Of a DNA stretch of 64,000 bases, positions 1-9,763 are shown piece after piece. The stretch's first letter is position 1; every line of letters starts with the position of its first letter. The DNA is taken from contig NZ_JACBYP010000002.1 of the NCBI RefSeq assembly GCF_018982965.1, positions 1 through 64,000 on the forward strand, read 5' to 3'. The stretch is from Streptomyces mayonensis. GTDB lineage: Bacteria; Actinomycetota; Actinomycetes; Streptomycetales; Streptomycetaceae. The notes below the pieces were generated by a model. The model worked only from the letters and a program-made list of their open reading frames with translations. It was not told the origin of the DNA and ran no database searches. The translations under genes and the position numbers were made by a program.

Positions 1-2670
<2,670 letters not shown>

Positions 2671-2684
<14 letters not shown>

Positions 2685-2928
2685 GGCCGGCTCCTCGCCC
2701 GCGTTCGGACAGCAGCTGCCACCACTGTGCGAAGGAGGTGCGTTCCGCCAGGTCGAGGTAGGTCACGTCCGCGCCGGCTTCCCGCCACCGCTCCAGAAGG
2801 GTGACGATGCGCAGGGAGTCCAGCCCCGCGTCCAGCGGGCTCTCGCGCAGATCGACTTCGCCGGGTTCCCGGAACAGGCATTCCGCCAGGTCCGCGCGGA
2901 AGCCGGCCAGGGTGAGGGGGTCGGGCAC
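2671..2928 (-). CDS. scoB: Acyl carrier protein ScoB
   Basis: 85-residue free-standing carrier protein. The phosphopantetheine site is Asp-Ser-Leu in the helix-II context GLDSLRIV. It would carry the (isocyano)acyl chain loaded by ScoC and hand it to the condensation domain of ScoA. The start chosen is the GTG at 2928, because AGAAGGAG sits six bases upstream; a GTG 48 bases further up (2976) lacks a comparable site. It lies 51 bases after scoC and overlaps scoA by 14 bases. The equivalent in M. tuberculosis is Rv0100. Confidence 0.88.
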
Positions 2929-2979
2929 GAAGGGCTCCTTCTCGGGTCGCCTGGGAGATGAACGGCGTTGCTGCACTGC

Positions 2980-4563
2980 TCAGTTGACGTTGCGCGCGGC
3001 GCCGCTCCAGAAGCGGTCGCGCAGCTCCCGGCGGAGGATCTTGCCGCTGGGGTTGCGCGGCACGGCGTCGATGAGTTCGTAGCGGGCGGGCAGTTTGAAG
3101 CTCGCCAGTTGCGGCACGAGGAAGGTGTGCAGGTCCCTGGCGGTGGGCGGTTGTCCGGGGGCCGGGACGACGAAGGCGTGCACGTACTCGCCCCAGCGTT
3201 CGTCGGGCGCCCCGACGACGACGGCCTCGGCGACCTGCGGGTGGCTCTCGAGGCTGTTCTCGATCTCCGCGGGGTAGACGTTCTCCCCGGCGACGAGGAT
3301 GGCGTCCTTGATGCGGTCGCGGATGAAGACGTAGCCGTCCTCGTCGAGGTGGCCGGCGTCTCCGGTGTGGATCCAGCCGTCGACGAGGGTCTCGGCGGTC
3401 CGGTCGGGCAGTCCCCAGTACTCGACCATCCGGGCGGGCGTGTGCAGGCAGACCTCCCCCACCGCGCCCGGGGGCAGTTCACGTCCCCGGGCGTCGATCG
3501 TCCTGGCCCGCACGCCGGGGTAGGGGCGCCCGGCGGCCTGCATGAGGGGACTGCCGGGGACGTGGGCGGCCGGGGGGAGGCACACGGCCGTGTTGCCGGT
3601 CTCGGTCAGGCCGTAGATCTGGGCGAACTCGCAGCCGACGACGGCGAGGCTCTCCTCCAGCAGCGCTTCGGAGATCGGCGAGCCCCCGTACACGATCTTG
3701 CGCAGGGTGGTGAAGTCCTCGGCTCCGACGCCGGGTTCGGCGAGCATCATGCGGAGCATGGCGGGGACCACGCAGGCGGTGGTGATGCCGAGGTCGCGGA
3801 TGAGGTGCACGGCCTGCCGGGCGGCGAAGGCCGGCATCGCCACCACGGTGGTGCCGGCGTTGAAGTTCTGGGTGGCCCACCACAGGCCGCCGACGTGGAA
3901 GCCGGGGATGCCGATCAGGGCGATGTCTCCGGCCCGCCAGTCGATCCAGTCGATTCCCGCGGCGGCCATCCGGTCGCGGATCGCGAAGAAGGTGCGGTGG
4001 GCGAGGACGACGCCTTTGGGGAGGCCGGTGGTTCCGCTGGTGTAGAGCTGGGCCACGGGGGTGTCCGGGGTCGCCTCGAACTCCGGCTCCGTGTCGTCGT
4101 ACCGGTTGCTCCAGGCGGCTAGGGAGCCGAGGCGGACGACGGTCTCCGGGGGCTCGGTGGCCATGCCCTCGACGGTCGGCGAGAACGCGTCCTCCAGGAG
4201 GAGCAGCCGGGTGCCGGAGTCCTGGAGGATGTGGCCGGCCTCGGGTGCGGTGAGCCGCCAGTTGACCGGGACGAGCACGGTGCCGGTCTTGGCGCAGGCG
4301 AACAGTGCCTCGTAGTAGTGCTCGGACTCCCTGCCCAGGTAGGCCACCCGGTCGCCTTCGGCGAGTCCCGCGGCTGTCAGGGCGTGCGCGAGGCGGTTGC
4401 TGCGGTGGTGCAGTCCGGCGTACGTGAGGCTGCGGTCCTCGCAGATCACGGCGATCGCCCCGGGCTGCCGGCCGGCGTGGAAGCGGGCCGTGTGGACCAG
4501 GGTGCTCAGTTCGGGGTGGTGGAGTCTCGCGCCCCGGGTCTGCGGGGCTCCGGACATCTCCAT
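2980..4563 (-). CDS. scoC: Acyl-AMP ligase / acyl-ACP synthetase ScoC
   Basis: 527-residue member of the ANL adenylating family, homologous in position to FadD10 (Rv0099). It activates the fatty (or beta-isocyano) acid as acyl-AMP and loads it on the adjacent carrier protein ScoB. Visible motifs: P-loop YTSGTTGLPKG near residue 175, A5 motif YGLTETGN near 320, A7 HTGDAG near 400, A8 hinge RIKDAILVAGENVYP, and the A10 lysine motif PRNPSGKILRR near the C terminus, so all catalytic motifs are present. ATG start at 4563 with GGGAG eight bases upstream. It follows scoD after 25 bases and precedes scoB, in one minus-strand operon. Confidence 0.9.
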   Translation of the reverse strand: MEMSGAPQTRGARLHHPELSTLVHTARFHAGRQPGAIAVICEDRSLTYAGLHHRSNRLAHALTAAGLAEGDRVAYLGRESEHYYEALFACAKTGTVLVPVNWRLTAPEAGHILQDSGTRLLLLEDAFSPTVEGMATEPPETVVRLGSLAAWSNRYDDTEPEFEATPDTPVAQLYTSGTTGLPKGVVLAHRTFFAIRDRMAAAGIDWIDWRAGDIALIGIPGFHVGGLWWATQNFNAGTTVVAMPAFAARQAVHLIRDLGITTACVVPAMLRMMLAEPGVGAEDFTTLRKIVYGGSPISEALLEESLAVVGCEFAQIYGLTETGNTAVCLPPAAHVPGSPLMQAAGRPYPGVRARTIDARGRELPPGAVGEVCLHTPARMVEYWGLPDRTAETLVDGWIHTGDAGHLDEDGYVFIRDRIKDAILVAGENVYPAEIENSLESHPQVAEAVVVGAPDERWGEYVHAFVVPAPGQPPTARDLHTFLVPQLASFKLPARYELIDAVPRNPSGKILRRELRDRFWSGAARNVN

Positions 4564-4588
4564 GTGCGGTCTCCCAACGGCGGCTGCT

Positions 4589-5209
4589 TCAGGGGATGTT
4601 GACGAACGCGAGAGTCACCTCGCCGTCGCTCCGGCCGCCGTGGGCGTCCTGGTAGCGGAAGGCGGTCCGGGCGTGGAGGAAGGAGCCGGCGGCGCCGCCG
4701 GGATTGCGCCGCGCCACGGAGCGGAACTCCAACTCCCCGGTGAAGTCACGGGGGTCGACGGGCCGGCGGAAGTGCGAGGTGAAGCGGGCGATGAGGATGT
4801 CCGGGAGCTGGTGGCGCCAGAAGTCGTCGAGCGTCCAGTTCTCGAAGCCGGTCAGCAGCCCTTCCTGAACGGACTTGGCGACCAGGTAGTACATCATCTG
4901 GTTGTAGGCGATGTTGGCCTCGACGGAGTTGAGATGGCCGGTGTCGTCGATGTAGCAGGACTCCGGGATCGCGAAGGTGCAACGCGCGGCCGACAGCCCC
5001 GCCTGGGCCGTCACTTCGGCGGACCGCAGATACCTGCAGTGCGGCTTGTAGGGGGTCAGGACCCGGGCCAGCAGTTCCTCGTCGGTGCGGTACGGCCGCT
5101 GCCGCGGCGGGGCGTCGGCGCGGCCGGTGGCGGACGCGGTCACGTCGCCGGTGGGAGGGGCGGTCATGCGGTCGGTGGCAGGAGCGGTCATACGGTCGGG
5201 GGCGGTCAT
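4589..5209 (-). CDS. scoD: FcoT-like hot-dog thioesterase/lyase ScoD
   Basis: 206-residue protein matching the FcoT (Rv0098) type of hot-dog fold. In INLP biosynthesis ScoD-type enzymes add glycine to an alpha,beta-unsaturated acyl-ACP and release the N-carboxymethyl-3-amino fatty acid that ScoE oxidises. The conserved core begins near residue 38 ([18 protein letters not shown]). The first ~35 residues are an odd repeat with three in-frame Met-Thr-Ala-Pro starts (ATGs at 5209, 5191 and 5167). The first ATG is chosen because it overlaps the scoE stop as ATGA, giving translational coupling; initiation at the later ATGs cannot be excluded. Confidence 0.85.
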   Translation of the reverse strand: MTAPDRMTAPATDRMTAPPTGDVTASATGRADAPPRQRPYRTDEELLARVLTPYKPHCRYLRSAEVTAQAGLSAARCTFAIPESCYIDDTGHLNSVEANIAYNQMMYYLVAKSVQEGLLTGFENWTLDDFWRHQLPDILIARFTSHFRRPVDPRDFTGELEFRSVARRNPGGAAGSFLHARTAFRYQDAHGGRSDGEVTLAFVNIP

Positions 5210-6096
5210 GCGGTCGGCATCCCGTCGTAGAGCTTGCGTTCGTCGTGGACGGTGACGCGGTGGGAGACGGTCGGTTCGGCAGTCGTGGTGTGGCGGGCGC
5301 GGTGGATGAGGCTGCGGTTGTCCCAGACCAGCAGGTCGCCCTTCTCGAAGCCCTGAAGGTGGATGCCCTCGTGCTCGAAGGTGTCGTCGAGCTGGCCGGT
5401 GGCGTCGAAGAGGCGCTTCAGCAGGTCCTCGTCCAGCGGTTGTCCGCCCGCGTCCTCGATGCCGACGGTGAAGCCCTCGCTGAGGTGGAGGACAGTCTCG
5501 CCGGTCATGGGGTGGGTGAAGGTGGTGGGCCGGACGACGGGCGGGGTCCTGGTCTCGATCTCCGCGATGATCTCGGAGATCGGGCGGTAGACGTCGTGCG
5601 GGCGGATCTTGAAGTACTTGCGCACGGAGTGCCGGCACCGCGTACCGGCGATCTCCTTCCTGAGTTCCTCGGGCAGCCGCTCGTGGGCCCGGCCCATGTC
5701 GATGAAGTACGTGCCGCGGTTCTTCTCCGGGACGACCTGGGGGTGGATCAGCGTGATGCCGAAGGGGTCGGGCATGAACTGGTAGTCGGCGTGCCAGAAC
5801 TTGCCCGTCTTCGGCACGCCTATCTGCCTGCCGTTCTCCGGGACGTTGGAAGAGACGAAGACCTCCGGGACATCGGGGTGCCGGTACATCGGCTCGTAGT
5901 AGGTCTCGGGCCGGCCGAGGCGCCTGCCGAGGGCGAGGAAGGCCTGCGGGGTCAGGTCCTGGTCCTTCAGGACGGCGATCTTCTTCGTGTAGACGGTCCG
6001 CTTCAGCGCGTCGATGTCGCTGTCGGAGGCTCCGGTGTGGTCGAAGTCCTCGACGATCGCGCCGAGCGGGGCACCGGGCTGGTCCTTGATCTGCAT
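5206..6096 (-). CDS. scoE: Isonitrile-forming non-heme iron(II)/2-oxoglutarate oxidase ScoE
   Basis: 296-residue TauD/TfdA-family dioxygenase. The family enzyme converts the N-carboxymethyl-beta-amino acyl acid made by ScoD into the beta-isocyano acid by two rounds of 2-oxoglutarate-dependent oxidation with decarboxylation. The iron ligands are visible as His-Ala-Asp in [10 protein letters not shown] (near residue 128) and the distal His in [11 protein letters not shown] near 264; the following Arg would bind 2-oxoglutarate. ATG start at 6096 with an AAAGGA site about eight bases upstream. It is the first gene of the sco operon and overlaps scoD by four bases. Confidence 0.92.
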   Translation of the reverse strand: MQIKDQPGAPLGAIVEDFDHTGASDSDIDALKRTVYTKKIAVLKDQDLTPQAFLALGRRLGRPETYYEPMYRHPDVPEVFVSSNVPENGRQIGVPKTGKFWHADYQFMPDPFGITLIHPQVVPEKNRGTYFIDMGRAHERLPEELRKEIAGTRCRHSVRKYFKIRPHDVYRPISEIIAEIETRTPPVVRPTTFTHPMTGETVLHLSEGFTVGIEDAGGQPLDEDLLKRLFDATGQLDDTFEHEGIHLQGFEKGDLLVWDNRSLIHRARHTTTAEPTVSHRVTVHDERKLYDGMPTA

Positions 6097-6201
6097 GGCC
6101 GCTGGTCCTTTCCTGGGACGGGACGTGACGGGACGGGTTGGCGGAGTGGGAGGGAGAGGGAAACGGCGACGGGGACGGGGCCCGGGTCGGTCCGGCGGGC
6201 G

Positions 6202-6399
6202 TCACACGTTCGTGGGACGGCGGGACACGACGAGGTCGGCGATCGCGACGGGGGCGAGGCCGGGCTGGAGTTCGTCGCCGCCGCAGGTGACGCCGAGGTC
6301 GCGTTCGCCGGGCTCGTCCGGATCGCCGGCGCACCGGACGACCGCTCCCGCGTCCGTCCCCGAATGATCGCCTTGGCCTTCACGAGCGTCGTTCCCGAG
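6202..6399 (-). pseudogene. Possible remnant of a small two-cysteine protein
   Basis: In the 330-base gap between scoE and the hydroxylase there is an open frame on the minus strand from a TAG at 6400-6402 to a TGA at 6202-6204, about 65 codons. Its last ~45 codons have the strong G/C third-base bias of real genes and read as a protein tail with two Cys residues ending VSRRPTNV. There is no ATG or GTG at a sensible place in this frame. A different frame starts with an ATG that overlaps the hydroxylase stop (ATGA) and ends after 16 codons; one frameshift would join the two into a ~75-residue protein coupled to the hydroxylase. This may be a decayed gene, a sequencing error or chance. Function unknown. 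Confidence 0.35.
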
Positions 6400-6426
6400 C
6401 TATTTCACGGCGGTTGCCGCTAGGAA

Positions 6427-7179
6427 TCATTGGCTCATGAGACGCCTGACCTCTGTGACGAGCACGGTGAGCGCCCGCCTCTCCGGAATGGTGGTCTCGG
6501 GATGCCAGAGGTCCACGAGAAGGCATGTCCGCGGACTGTGGCCCTCATTGCGCGCTTCATGTTCGAAGGAGTAGTCGAAGAGGAGGCATCTGCCCTCCAC
6601 CCAGGTTCGCTTTTCACCCGCCACCGCGATACTGCATCCGTCCGGGATGTCGACCGCGAGATGCAGGTTGATGCTGAAGTTCCACAGGTCGCAGTGCGGG
6701 GAGATGACCGCACCCGGCAGGAGGGTCGAGAAGTGGCATTCCAGAAGAGGGCATATCTTCCCCGTCCTGACGGCGAATTCGTCGAGGACCCCGTAGGCCG
6801 TGGGCACGGTGGCCGCCGACTCCTCGACCAGCGCCCCGGCACGGTAGAGGTGGAGGGCCTGCCAGTCCTCCTGGCGCGTCAGGTAGTGCTCGTACTCCGA
6901 GAACGCCTCCCGGCGGCCGGCCCAGGCCGCCGTCACCTCCTCCTTGATCGCCGGATGTGCGGCTTCGAGGGCTTCCACGACGGGGGACAGCTCGGGATGA
7001 CCGTGGGGATCGTGCCAAGGGGTCTCCGAGATTCCGGGAAGAATCCACTTGGCTCCCCGTTGAAGCGGATGGCGTGCGTTTCCCGCCCCGGACTGCAGCA
7101 TCGTTTCCACACGTCTGAGGGATTCCGCGCCGTATTCGCTCCTGAGCGCCGCGAAGGCGTTCTCCGTCTCGGGTGTCAT
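6427..7179 (-). CDS. Aspartyl/asparaginyl beta-hydroxylase-family dioxygenase
   Basis: 250-residue protein of the Asp_Arg_Hydrox (LpxO/AspH) type, a cupin-fold Fe(II)/2-oxoglutarate hydroxylase. Ligand motifs are visible: ISPHCDLWN (first His), then VEGRCLLFDYSFEHEARN with the second His, and an Arg shortly after. Such enzymes hydroxylate amino acid side chains, lipid A or carrier-bound residues. Here the substrate is unknown; it could tailor the INLP backbone or acyl chain, or a residue of the large NRPS product. ATG start at 7179 with GGGAGGGG upstream. It is the first gene before the sco operon on the same strand, separated from scoE by 330 bases. Confidence 0.8.
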   Translation of the reverse strand: MTPETENAFAALRSEYGAESLRRVETMLQSGAGNARHPLQRGAKWILPGISETPWHDPHGHPELSPVVEALEAAHPAIKEEVTAAWAGRREAFSEYEHYLTRQEDWQALHLYRAGALVEESAATVPTAYGVLDEFAVRTGKICPLLECHFSTLLPGAVISPHCDLWNFSINLHLAVDIPDGCSIAVAGEKRTWVEGRCLLFDYSFEHEARNEGHSPRTCLLVDLWHPETTIPERRALTVLVTEVRRLMSQ

Positions 7180-7487
7180 GCAGGCCCCTCCCGGCCGCTG
7201 CACGGCCCTGGCGGACTGCCGGGCCGGTGTCGCAACAGGAGTCGAGGGCGCGGGCGCGCTGGTTCCCAGGAACTTCCGTCAGTTTCTCGCCCGACTCCCA
7301 CAGACAACCGCGGCAGACGACTGCCGCGAACGGCTGCGGCGAACGGCTGCGGCGAACGGCTGTGACAAACGGCTGTCGCGGTCGATTCCCCACCAACGCA
7401 GGGGCCCCGGCGGCACCGCCCCCTCCTGGGACAGTGCCGCCGGAACACGGGGTCGGGCGCCTCCCCCGAACGAGGGCGGCGCCGGCG
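7180..7487. other. Intergenic region with repeats, no gene
   Basis: 308 bases between the sigma factor stop and the hydroxylase start. No plausible coding frame on either strand. It holds the 13-base tandem repeat at 7326-7377, and presumably the promoter of the hydroxylase/sco transcript, which I cannot place. Confidence 0.6.
7326..7377. repeat. 13-nt tandem repeat, four copies
   Basis: Units of the form GCGAACGGCTGCG at 7326-7338, 7339-7351, 7352-7364 (last G changed to TG) and a diverged fourth at 7365-7377; a fifth weak copy precedes them. The unit length of 13 is not a multiple of three, in keeping with non-coding DNA. Confidence 0.85.
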
Positions 7488-8093
7488 TCAGGCCGCGAAG
7501 GCGCCTTCCGCCTCGGCCTCCCGGAGCAGCCGTTCGAGGATCGCCCGGCTGCGGGACACGCGGGAGCGGACCGTTCCGACGGGACAGCCGACGAAACCGG
7601 CCGCCTCCTCGTACGACAGTCCGACGATCTGCGTCAGCAGGAACGCCTCCCGGCGTTCGTCGGACAGAACCTCCAGGAGGTCGAGCAGGGCGAGGCCGTC
7701 CTCGAAGCCCGGCAGGCCGCACGGCTGGGCGCGTTCCACGGCGGCCTGCCAGTCGACGGCGTCCGCGATCCGCGGGCGGGCCGCGGCGCGGCGCAGGCTG
7801 TCCGCGACCGCTCGGCGGGCGATCGTCAGCAGCCAGGTGCGGGCCGATGCGCGGCCCTCGAAGCGGTGCAGGCTGCCGAACGCCCGCGTGAAGGTGTCCT
7901 GGGTCAGATCGTGGGCTGCCTGGGGGTCACCGCTGAGGTAGGTGACGTAGCGCAGTACGTCACCGTGCAGGGCGCGGACGAAGTGGTCGGCCGCGTCGGG
8001 GTCACCTCCGCGGGCGGCCAGCGCCCAGGCGGTCGCCGACGCGTCGGCGGCGGCACGGTCCACCCGCTGAGTGGGCAGGGCAGGGGTCATCAC
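7488..8093 (-). CDS. ECF-subfamily RNA polymerase sigma factor
   Basis: 201 residues, normal for an ECF sigma factor. Region 2 is seen at about 40-110 (HDLTQDTFTRAFGSLHRFEG), with the promoter-melting part TWLLTIARRAV. Region 4 lies at about 145-195 with the helix-turn-helix LSYEEAAGFVGCPVGTVRSRVSRSR. It would direct RNA polymerase to a small regulon. Start: GTG at 8093, six bases after AAGGA; an ATG follows directly. No anti-sigma with a clear zinc motif is adjacent; the neighbouring Met/His-rich membrane protein (8326-9048) is on the same strand and might be linked, which would suggest metal- or envelope-responsive control (inference). Confidence 0.88.
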   Translation of the reverse strand: MMTPALPTQRVDRAAADASATAWALAARGGDPDAADHFVRALHGDVLRYVTYLSGDPQAAHDLTQDTFTRAFGSLHRFEGRASARTWLLTIARRAVADSLRRAAARPRIADAVDWQAAVERAQPCGLPGFEDGLALLDLLEVLSDERREAFLLTQIVGLSYEEAAGFVGCPVGTVRSRVSRSRAILERLLREAEAEGAFAA

Positions 8094-8325
8094 GTGATGT
8101 CCTTCTCGGGTATCTCCGGCGCCGGCCCCGAAGGGCGCGGCTCACCGGCACATGGGGTGCGTTCCGTACCCGGGGTACGGCGATGCCCGGAGCCCGGTGC
8201 GACGGTCCGTCCGCGTCGGCGCTCGGGTGCGCCGGGACGCGGCGGGTGCCGTGGGAACCCGCGCGTGGTGGTCCACGGGCAGGGACGTCAGGAGTGAAAA
8301 GCGGGCTCCGGTGGTTCCGGCTGTC

Positions 8326-9048
8326 TCAGACGACAGCGGTCCCCGGTGGCGGTCCCCGGAAGGTGAGGCAGGAGCGCAGGAGAAGGCGCACCGGACCGGG
8401 CCGGGCCGTGAACCGGCGCCTGCGCACGGTCGGGCGCGACACCGGCGCCGGCAGTGCCAGCAGCTGCCGCAACGGGGCGGCGCGCCGGCGCGCCGCCGCC
8501 CGCAGGACACGGAAGACGGCCCGCTCTCCGTAGGCCAGCCACAGGCCGCACACGACCGCGGCCAGGAGGTGCGCGGCGAACATGCCGACGGATGCCGCTC
8601 CGCTCATGGCGGACATGTCGTGCACGGGAAGGTGGCCCGTGGTGTGGGCCGCGTGCGCGGCGGCCCCCATGCCGGTCCCGGCCATGGAGTCGGCACCCAT
8701 GGACGCCGTCGCATGCATGTGCGCGTGCGCGCTGATGCCGTCGGCTCCGTGGGCAGGTGACATGGGGGACGGCCCGGACACCGGGGCGGGCGTGAGGCGC
8801 TGCGCCAGGGAGAAGGTCTCGTGGAGCACCGCCTGGGCGGCGGTCACGACCGCCACGATCAGGACGCGGCCGCGCTCCCGGCCGGCCAGCAGCCAGCCCG
8901 CCGTGCCGGTCCCGGTCAGTCCTGCGGCCATGGCCCACCAGGGGACCGGTGTACCGGACATGGTCACGTGACCGAGGGCGGCGAGCAGCACGCAGGCCAC
9001 GGCGAACACGCCGGCCCGTGCCGCACGGCACCACCCTCGGACAGTCAT
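8326..9048 (-). CDS. Met/His-rich multi-spanning membrane protein
   Basis: 240 residues. Hydrophobic segments at about 10-30, 36-54, 62-80 and 150-172 suggest about four membrane spans. The loop at about 85-145 is crowded with Met and His (HAHMHATASMGADSM, MGAAAHAAHTTGH), typical of copper-associated bacterial membrane proteins. The C-terminal ~60 residues are Arg-rich and cytoplasmic-like. ATG at 9048. It lies downstream of the PCu(A)C gene on the same strand but behind a strong hairpin. A role in copper handling is inferred from composition and neighbours; the family is not named. Confidence 0.65.
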   Translation of the reverse strand: MTVRGWCRAARAGVFAVACVLLAALGHVTMSGTPVPWWAMAAGLTGTGTAGWLLAGRERGRVLIVAVVTAAQAVLHETFSLAQRLTPAPVSGPSPMSPAHGADGISAHAHMHATASMGADSMAGTGMGAAAHAAHTTGHLPVHDMSAMSGAASVGMFAAHLLAAVVCGLWLAYGERAVFRVLRAAARRRAAPLRQLLALPAPVSRPTVRRRRFTARPGPVRLLLRSCLTFRGPPPGTAVV

Positions 9049-9145
9049 GGTCCGCCCATCCTCGCACCCGGAACTCGCTCGTCGTCATGGGGTACGCATG
9101 CGCCCCCACCCTCCACCTCAGGCACGCACAAGTGAGTTGGATCAC

Positions 9146-9186
9146 ATTGACCGGGTGGGTCGCATCCGGCCGCCCACCCGGTCAAT
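9146..9186 (-). terminator. Strong inverted repeat after the copper-chaperone gene
   Basis: Perfect 14-base arms ATTGACCGGGTGGG (9146-9159) and CCCACCCGGTCAAT (9173-9186) with a 13-base loop, in the 172-base gap. It sits just downstream of the PCu(A)C stop on the minus strand, so it is a likely terminator. A second, mutually exclusive pairing exists: GGGTCGCAT (9157-9165) with ATGCGACCC (9185-9193). Confidence 0.75.
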
Positions 9187-9220
9187 GCGACCCGGTGGGC
9201 CGCACAGGTCCTCGATCCGC

Positions 9221-9763
9221 CTACGGCAACGTCACCGAGCCCGGCTGCACCACGGCGGCCGTGGTCTCGATGCGGCCGCTGCGCCGGAACTCCAGGGTGA
9301 ACGGCACGAGGTCACCGGGGCTCCACTCCCCCGGCGGGACGGGCACCGTCAGATCGACACCGCCCGGCGACATCTCGAGACGGGTGCCCGCGGCGACGGA
9401 CACGGAGTCCGTGAGGGACCGGTAGGCCGCGTTCCCCGGCGTCATGCGGTGCCGGGACAGCGTCACGGCACCCGGCACACCGCGTGCCGTGACCCGGACG
9501 AGGGTGTCGGGCGAGCCGCCCTCGTTGGTGATGCGGAAGAACGCCGCCGTCTCCGGAACCCCGTCCGACGGCATCAGGACCTTGCCGACGTCGACCCGGA
9601 TCTCCGCGGGGCTTCCGGCCCGGCCGGCGCCGACCCAGGTGGTCAGACCCGCCAGTGCCACGCTGCACGCGGCGAAGGGCACCAGGACGGCCGGCGCCAG
9701 GTCCTTCAGCCGCCGCCGGTCGAGAGCGGGCAGGGAGGACAGCGGGTTGGTGAACCGCCTCAT
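9221..9763 (-). CDS. PCu(A)C-type copper chaperone
   Basis: 180 residues: an N-terminal membrane anchor or signal segment (about 22-44) followed by a PCu(A)C/DUF461 cupredoxin-like domain. Copper ligands typical of the family are visible: an early Met (KVLMPSDG), the H-x-M pair in LSRHRMTPG, and a late Met (LEMSPGGVDL). Such proteins bind Cu(I) outside the membrane and deliver it, for instance to cytochrome oxidase. ATG at 9763 with GAGGGGAG upstream. The start overlaps a TGA at 9760-9762 in another frame, the arrangement expected if copA once ended there, so the two were probably translationally coupled. Confidence 0.87.
   Translation of the reverse strand: MRRFTNPLSSLPALDRRRLKDLAPAVLVPFAACSVALAGLTTWVGAGRAGSPAEIRVDVGKVLMPSDGVPETAAFFRITNEGGSPDTLVRVTARGVPGAVTLSRHRMTPGNAAYRSLTDSVSVAAGTRLEMSPGGVDLTVPVPPGEWSPGDLVPFTLEFRRSGRIETTAAVVQPGSVTLP

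Noticed and set aside
7326..7377. Possible CRISPR array
   Set aside because: Units are 13 bases, directly adjacent with no spacers, and no cas genes are present. The same holds for the other tandem repeats in the window.
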